Shown: positions 6,563 through 10,798 of the stretch, piece by piece
Layout of the letters: the number at the start of each line of letters is the position of its first letter
How positions within the stretch are numbered: the stretch's first letter is position 1
DNA from: Sulfurovum sp.
Lineage (GTDB): Bacteria > Campylobacterota > Campylobacteria > Campylobacterales > Sulfurovaceae
Assembly: GCA_027038155.1 (NCBI GenBank)
Contig: JALVXW010000169.1
Span: forward strand, 1 to 10,798
DNA length: 10,798 nucleotides
Direction of reading: 5' to 3'
The notes under the pieces: generated by a model
Told to the model about the DNA's origin: nothing
Database searches by the model: none
The model's input: the letters and a program-made list of their open reading frames with translations, nothing else
Program-made: the position numbers and the translations under genes

Positions 6563-7543
6563 ATGAAAATAGAAGATATACTCAATCTTACAGAGGGTGT
6601 ACTCACCAACACACCGCAAGTACAGGCGATAGAAGCTGCTACGGTTTACCAATCGAAGGTAGAACATGGAGACCTGTTTTTCTCCTCCAATCAAGAAGAG
6701 ATAGACCAAGCCATAGCCAATGGTGCCTATGCGATTATCTATGATGATGAGAGTATTGTTAAAAAAGATGATGAGATTGCATGGATAAAAGTAAGTGATA
6801 TTCAACTGGCAGCCTTTAAGCTTATACGCTATGTGATACTCAAAAAAGAGGCACAGTTTTACCTGCTTTTGGACCATGAACTAACCTTTTTGAAGATGAT
6901 ACTCAAACATAGAGGTGCCGTTACAATAATTGCCAATGAGTGGAAAAAGGCATTTGAGCAGATACTCAATACCGACAGCTCACTCTTTGTCGGTAGCGAT
7001 ACAGCACTTATGAAACTTATCAAACCTGATGTACCTATGCTTAACAAAGAGGTAGAGGGATACCTTGTTTCAGATACACTCTTTAAATCTACCTTTAAAG
7101 TGGGTGGATTTCTCTATCAAGAGAAAGAGCTTATCCCTTTTCATCTGGAGTATCTTCTTCGAGCGGTTGATTTTTGCAACCAGCACCATCTGCCCATAAC
7201 GATGGATAGAATTAAATACACAAAACATTTTCTACCTGTATTTATAGATACCAAACTGAGAACTACACGTGCAAGCAAAACAGACAGGGTTGCAATTTTT
7301 ACAGACAATACCAGTGATATTGCTAAAGCAAGAGCGTATGTGATGCGTAGCAATATGTGGGTTAAGAGTGTGGTATTTTCTCCACCAAAGAGCAAAATAC
7401 CGGGTATTGACCACCCCTACTGGTTTGAGAGCGAAGAGGAGTTAAGAGAACTCCTTAAAAGCATACACTATAACTATGCATTTATCTACAATGCAGATAA
7501 AAGTATTTTACATACAATTAAAGAAGAGTACTCTCTTTTTTAA
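6563..7543 (+). CDS. Mur-ligase-like protein lacking a P-loop
   Basis: A 326-residue protein that I recognise only in part. The first 65 residues look like the UDP-MurNAc-binding N-domain of MurE/MurF ligases: a 'Dsr.v..Gdlff' style stretch (AATVYQSKVEHGDLFFSSNQ), then DQAIANGAYAIIYDDES, matching the 'A...GA.aii.e' pattern. Where true ligases have the ATP loop GTNGKT/S, near residues 118-130, this protein reads GAVTIIANEWKKAFEQIL, with no Gly-rich loop and no Lys-Thr/Ser pair. No typical central-domain catalytic Glu/His motifs are evident either. Ligase activity is therefore unlikely, and a binding or regulatory role is a guess. ATG at 6563 follows AGGG with 6-base spacing. It lies 3 bases after metG and 14 bases before mltG, so the operon context is peptidoglycan-related on one side. 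Cytosolic: no signal or membrane segment. Confidence 0.7.
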   Translation: MKIEDILNLTEGVLTNTPQVQAIEAATVYQSKVEHGDLFFSSNQEEIDQAIANGAYAIIYDDESIVKKDDEIAWIKVSDIQLAAFKLIRYVILKKEAQFYLLLDHELTFLKMILKHRGAVTIIANEWKKAFEQILNTDSSLFVGSDTALMKLIKPDVPMLNKEVEGYLVSDTLFKSTFKVGGFLYQEKELIPFHLEYLLRAVDFCNQHHLPITMDRIKYTKHFLPVFIDTKLRTTRASKTDRVAIFTDNTSDIAKARAYVMRSNMWVKSVVFSPPKSKIPGIDHPYWFESEEELRELLKSIHYNYAFIYNADKSILHTIKEEYSLF

Positions 7544-7557
7544 TACCAAGGAAAGAG

Positions 7558-8640
7558 ATGAAGAGAGTAATACGAATCAAGTATCGTCTCCTTCGCTTTT
7601 TTAGTAAGCTACTGATTGTACTGTTGCTGCTACTTATACTCTATAACTATATCCCCATTAAAAAAGGAGATAGCTCTTTTTATATCTCCTCTTCTAATGC
7701 AGAGACTGTTCTCTCTACACTCAAAACACATGGCTACAGTGTATTGCCTGTTGATAGATGGATATTACACTTGATGCACACACCACCCAAAGGGTGGTAT
7801 CTACTTCAAGATATACCTCAAACCAGATTTGCCTTTTTTGATGCGTTAAGAAAAAACCATGACAGAATCATAGGTATCAAACTATATGCAGGTGAGACAA
7901 GCCAAGAGCTAAGCAAACGACTTGCACACGATTTAAAACTCAATTTTCATAAGATACTCAAAAGCTATCAAAAATATAGTCAATTCTCAGAGGGGGATAT
8001 CTTAGCTGGGTACTATCATATTTTAAAAGACTTGAATGAAGAGGAGACAATCAAACTACTCTATAGACTCTCAAATGAAAAATTAAACCATTTTATGCAA
8101 CATCATACCCAAATGAAAATAGATAAAAGGCATCTGAAAAAACTATTGATTGTGGCATCCATTATACAAAAGGAGACCAATGACAAAGAGGAGATGAGGC
8201 TTGTTGCTTCGGTAATATCTAATCGACTCAAAAAAGGTATGAAACTTCAAATGGATGGAACGCTCAACTACGGAAAGTATGCTCACACTATTGTGACACA
8301 TGAGCGTATTAGAGATGACAACAGTCGTTACAATACCTATAAACACAAAGGGCTTCCTCCTGCTCCTTTGGCAACAGTAAGCATAGAGGCACTTAAAGCC
8401 GCTCTCTCTCCTGCACAAACAGACTACCTCTTTTTTATGCTCACCCCTAGTGGCAAACACCATTTTGCAACAACCTACAAAGAGCACTTAGCAAATATAC
8501 ACGCTTTTAGAGAAGCACAAGAGGCAAAGAAGAGGAAAAAGAGTCCAACAAAAGTCAAAAAAGAGAAAAACCATACACCCAAAAAGAGAGACGAAAACCA
8601 AACAAAACCGCAAAAAGCAGTAATTAGACTTTCTGAATAA
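7558..8640 (+). CDS. mltG: Endolytic murein transglycosylase
   Basis: MltG (YceG-like) is an inner-membrane enzyme that cuts nascent glycan strands inside the chain and is thought to end their polymerisation. The 360-residue product has an N-terminal anchor at about 15-32 (Leu/Ile-rich, preceded by Arg/Lys, so N-in and catalytic part in the periplasm). The YceG catalytic signature is present: VASIIQKET, with Glu206 the presumed catalytic residue, then LQMDGTLNYG (230-239) and NTYKHKGLPPAPLATVS (259-275), then the family end AALSPAQTDYLFFM. Residues 323-353 form an unusual Lys/Arg-rich low-complexity tail. The start is well supported by AAGGAAAG before the ATG. The last 17 bases overlap the 3' end of a convergent methyltransferase gene. 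It is third in the metG operon. Confidence 0.93.
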   Translation: MKRVIRIKYRLLRFFSKLLIVLLLLLILYNYIPIKKGDSSFYISSSNAETVLSTLKTHGYSVLPVDRWILHLMHTPPKGWYLLQDIPQTRFAFFDALRKNHDRIIGIKLYAGETSQELSKRLAHDLKLNFHKILKSYQKYSQFSEGDILAGYYHILKDLNEEETIKLLYRLSNEKLNHFMQHHTQMKIDKRHLKKLLIVASIIQKETNDKEEMRLVASVISNRLKKGMKLQMDGTLNYGKYAHTIVTHERIRDDNSRYNTYKHKGLPPAPLATVSIEALKAALSPAQTDYLFFMLTPSGKHHFATTYKEHLANIHAFREAQEAKKRKKSPTKVKKEKNHTPKKRDENQTKPQKAVIRLSE

Positions 8641-9262
8641 TGATAATATTTTTACTGTTATGGGCTACCACTTTACACTGAAAAAGCAAGGACAGTACCT
8701 CAAAGCTCTGTGGCGTGAAAAAAGCAATATGTGTGGGGTCTTTATGGTAGTACCACTGTTTAAAAAGTGTCACTGTGCGAGGGTGAAACTCTGTTTGCAG
8801 TGCCAAATACCCCTGAGGGTTTAACCTCTGTACCAAATCTTCAAATACCGCTTTTGGGTGATGAAGATGTTCAAATACTTCCGTAGAGACAATAAGGTCA
8901 TACTTTTTCGTGTTTACCAAACCGTCAGGATGATAAATAGGGTCATAATAGTCGCACACTATCCCCTCTTTAGTAAGCATTTTAGCAAGCAAAGAGCTAC
9001 GTCCACAGCCAAAATCCAGAGCATTTTTGGCATCTGACACATAGGGCAAAACAGAGTCTAAAAAACGTTGAAAGTAGGCAAGGTAGCCTCTGTTATCTTC
9101 GCTATTTTCATGCAAATCGTAACGCTCTTTTTGCACCATAAAATTTTGATGATATTTGGGAGATTTAAAAATAGTGTCACAAAAAGGACAAACATAATAG
9201 ACAATCATTGTTTTTTCATCTACAAACTTATGAGCAATACCATCACAGATACAACAATGCAA
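8624..9262 (-). CDS. Class I SAM-dependent methyltransferase with an N-terminal Cys cluster
   Basis: A 212-residue cytosolic methyltransferase of unknown substrate. The Rossmann-type SAM-binding signature is ALDFGCGRSSL (81-91). An acidic DPIYHPDG stretch follows (about 107-114), then YDLIVSTEVFEHLHHP (121-136), the usual post-II motif of UbiG-like enzymes. The N-terminus has Cys3, Cys4 and Cys6 (CCIC) and Cys25/Cys28 (CPFC), spaced like a zinc ribbon. This layout also occurs in methyltransferases that act on sugars or lipids and in tellurite-resistance-like enzymes, so no substrate is claimed. The start is a TTG at 9262. It is favoured because AAAGG lies 7 bases upstream and a TAG blocks the frame 24 bases upstream, with no ATG or GTG start between. 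The 3' end overlaps mltG by 17 bases, tail to tail. The gene diverges from aspC. Confidence 0.85.
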   Translation of the reverse strand: MHCCICDGIAHKFVDEKTMIVYYVCPFCDTIFKSPKYHQNFMVQKERYDLHENSEDNRGYLAYFQRFLDSVLPYVSDAKNALDFGCGRSSLLAKMLTKEGIVCDYYDPIYHPDGLVNTKKYDLIVSTEVFEHLHHPKAVFEDLVQRLNPQGYLALQTEFHPRTVTLFKQWYYHKDPTHIAFFTPQSFEVLSLLFQCKVVAHNSKNIIIIQKV

Positions 9263-9353
9263 ATCAACACCTTTGTTTCTCTAATCATACATAAAATAAG
9301 CATATAATCTCATTTATTAGGCAATCATTAGTCATATATCAACGATTTTTTGT

Positions 9354-9359
9354 TATAAT
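9354..9359 (+). promoter_or_regulatory. -10 box of the aspC promoter
   Basis: TATAAT at 9354-9359 sits 34 bases before the aspC ATG, preceded by a T-run and without a recognisable -35. That arrangement is usual for sigma70 promoters in Campylobacterota. The predicted transcript would start near 9366 and carry a short leader with AAGGG ahead of the ATG. The same gap (9263-9393) must also hold the promoter of the divergent methyltransferase gene. A TATGAT at 9289-9284 on the - strand is a weak candidate. Confidence 0.55.
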
Positions 9360-9393
9360 CATAGTTATTTAAAATAAAAAAACAAGGGTTTTC

Positions 9394-10566
9394 ATGCTAC
9401 TTTCTGATCGCATCCAAACACTCTCTCCTTCACTTACTATTGCCATCTCTTCACTTGCACGTGATTTAAAGGCACAAGGTAAAGATATACTCTCATTTTC
9501 AGCTGGCGAACCAGACTTTGAAACGCCTAAGCGTATTAAAGAGGAGGCGATACAAGCCATCAATGACGGATTTACACAATATACCGCAGTTGCAGGCATA
9601 CCAGAACTTTTGGAGGCGGTTGCTGCAAAACTTCAACGTGACAATGGTCTTCGCTATGCACCCTCTGATATTATTGTCAGCAATGGGGCAAAACAGTCGC
9701 TCTTTAACCTCTTTCAGGCTGTACTTAATGAGGGAGATGAGGTGATTATCCCCGCACCCTACTGGGTGACCTATCCTGAGCTTGTCAAATACGCCTCAGC
9801 AAAACCTGTCATCATCCAGACAGATGAGATAGCTGGATTTAAGATTACAGCTCAACAGCTCAAGGAGGCGATTACCTCTAAAACTAAGATGATTATCTTG
9901 ACAACGCCCTCAAACCCTACGGGTTCTGTTTACTCCAAAGAGGAGCTAGAAGCTTTAGCCAAAGTGCTTAAAGGCACAAAGATTGTTGTGGCTTCAGATG
10001 AGATGTATGAGAAGCTTGTTTACGACATAGAGTTTACCGCAGCAGCCAGTATCTCTGATGATATGTACCAAAGAACCGTTACTATCAATGGTCTAAGTAA
10101 ATCTGTCGCAATGACAGGGTGGCGTTTTGGCTATCTTGCCAGCCCCAACAAAAAGCTCATCGCTGCGATGAATAAACTTCAGTCACAAAGTACATCAAAC
10201 ATTAACTCCATTACCCAAAAAGCAGCTATCCCTGCACTACTTGGTGAGGTAGATGAGGAGATAGAGCATATGCGAAAAGCCTTTGAAGGACGTCGTGATG
10301 AAGCGGTAAAACTCTTTAATGAGATAGAGGGGCTCTCTGTACTCAAACCACAAGGAGCTTTCTACCTTTTTGTCAATATTAAAGATATCTCAAATAACTC
10401 TATTGACTTTTGTAAAGCACTGCTTCAAGCCACAGGTGTAGCAGTGGTACCAGGGATTGGCTTTGGAAGTGAGGGCTACTTTAGATTCTCATTTGCAACA
10501 GATATTACAACTATACGTGAGGGTATTAGACGTATTGAGAAGTTTATAAAAACAGTTAGGAAGTAG
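9394..10566 (+). CDS. aspC: Aspartate aminotransferase, class I PLP
   Basis: Transfers the amino group between aspartate and 2-oxoglutarate; cytosolic, PLP-dependent, at the branch of aspartate, glutamate and related amino acids. The 390-residue product belongs to the class Ib (subgroup I-gamma) enzymes. It has the N-terminal FSAGEPDFETP, PYWVTYPEL (122-130), the SNPTGSVYS segment with Asn174, then Asp202 and Tyr205 for the PLP ring. Lys236 in NGLSKSVAMTGWRFGY binds PLP, and Arg244 and Arg364 (FRFSFA) are in the places of the phosphate- and carboxylate-binding arginines. Some family members also act on prephenate or aromatic keto acids, so specificity is inferred. The ATG at 9394 follows AAGGG 5 bases away. 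It is probably a single-gene transcript with its own promoter, ending in a shared terminator. Confidence 0.95.
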   Translation: MLLSDRIQTLSPSLTIAISSLARDLKAQGKDILSFSAGEPDFETPKRIKEEAIQAINDGFTQYTAVAGIPELLEAVAAKLQRDNGLRYAPSDIIVSNGAKQSLFNLFQAVLNEGDEVIIPAPYWVTYPELVKYASAKPVIIQTDEIAGFKITAQQLKEAITSKTKMIILTTPSNPTGSVYSKEELEALAKVLKGTKIVVASDEMYEKLVYDIEFTAAASISDDMYQRTVTINGLSKSVAMTGWRFGYLASPNKKLIAAMNKLQSQSTSNINSITQKAAIPALLGEVDEEIEHMRKAFEGRRDEAVKLFNEIEGLSVLKPQGAFYLFVNIKDISNNSIDFCKALLQATGVAVVPGIGFGSEGYFRFSFATDITTIREGIRRIEKFIKTVRK

Positions 10567-10583
10567 TTTACGTACTACTTCCT
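10558..10583. terminator. Bidirectional terminator between aspC and a DedA-like gene
   Basis: A perfect 10-bp inverted repeat, AGGAAGTAGT (10558-10567) and ACTACTTCCT (10574-10583), with a 6-base loop. On the + strand it is followed by GTTTCTCTTCTTT. On the - strand it is followed by AACTGTTTTTATAAAC, a better T-run. It lies exactly where the two convergent genes end. The TAG stop of aspC (10564-10566) is in the left arm and the TAG stop of the - strand gene (10577-10575) in the right arm. Each arm reads AGG AAG TAG in its own gene. Confidence 0.75.
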
Positions 10584-10798
10584 GTTTCTCTTCTTTGTCA
10601 TCCTCTCCATACCAAACCAAACTATCCCCACTATACCAAACAGTACTACAGGTGCAATCCATGGACGCTCTTTAACCACTGTAAAAAATGCAATAATAGA
10701 CTCACTCATATAGTAGGCACTCAACCCTATCACACAGACAAATAGAATAGATGCAAAGAGATTGAAAAAAACAAACTTTTTAAAGTCATACTTTGCCA
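10575..10798 (-). CDS. DedA-like membrane protein, C-terminal part only
   Basis: The gene enters from beyond the right edge; only its last 73 codons and a TAG stop are present. The fragment starts AKYDFKKFVFFNLFASILFV, close to the DedA-family pattern '(M).y.kF..fN..ga..W', and contains two hydrophobic segments (about residues 8-29 and 47-62 of the fragment). The second is followed by a very basic tail, MERMTKKRNRK. DedA proteins are inner-membrane lipid-carrier transporters or flippases (undecaprenyl phosphate or phospholipid); here the assignment rests on a short C-terminal piece. The family Trp is replaced by a Leu/Val stretch, and an unrelated small membrane protein cannot be excluded. 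It is convergent with aspC and shares its terminator. Confidence 0.5.
   Translation of the reverse strand, partial: AKYDFKKFVFFNLFASILFVCVIGLSAYYMSESIIAFFTVVKERPWIAPVVLFGIVGIVWFGMERMTKKRNRK

Noticed and set aside
1..10798. CRISPR array, transposon, tRNA or rRNA
   Set aside because: No spaced direct repeats, transposase-like protein, or tRNA/rRNA signature was seen on either strand.

Overview
The window is a compact, AT-rich stretch of bacterial chromosome. The gene set suggests a member of the Campylobacterota (Epsilonproteobacteria), perhaps near Sulfurovum or Sulfurimonas. The pointers are a selD-mnmH pair, a MetRS with a C-terminal tRNA-binding domain, class Ib aspartate aminotransferase, near-consensus TATAAT boxes often without a clear -35, and tight gene packing. 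The taxonomic placement is inference. There are no transposases, phage genes, CRISPR arrays, tRNAs or rRNAs, and most of the window is housekeeping or core-accessory DNA.

Layout. Bases 1-121 are mostly non-coding and hold a TATAAT promoter and an inverted repeat. A + strand pair follows: a secreted DUF2059-like protein (122-868) and a Cof-type HAD phosphatase (870-1691) that begins one base after its stop. A - strand selenium operon comes next: selD (3918-2887) overlaps mnmH (about 2894-1743). Together they supply selenophosphate and use it to put 2-selenouridine in tRNA wobble positions. Between selD and a small GIY-YIG gene (4457-4200, -) is a 281-base gap. It holds a sigma70 promoter with exact 17-base spacing and three consecutive hairpins, which makes a candidate small RNA.

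A + strand operon follows: metG (4601-6559), a protein that looks like a Mur ligase that has lost its ATP-binding loop (6563-7543), and mltG (7558-8640). The last two suggest a link to peptidoglycan. A Cys-rich SAM methyltransferase (9262-8624, -) overlaps the end of mltG tail to tail. Divergent from it, aspC (9394-10566, +) has its own promoter. The window closes with the C-terminal end of a DedA-like membrane protein on the - strand (10798-10575). It meets aspC at a bidirectional terminator whose two arms carry both stop codons.

I found no clear new multi-gene system. The points most worth a second look are the candidate small RNA at 4082-4211, the degenerate Mur-ligase-like protein, and the symmetric terminator.
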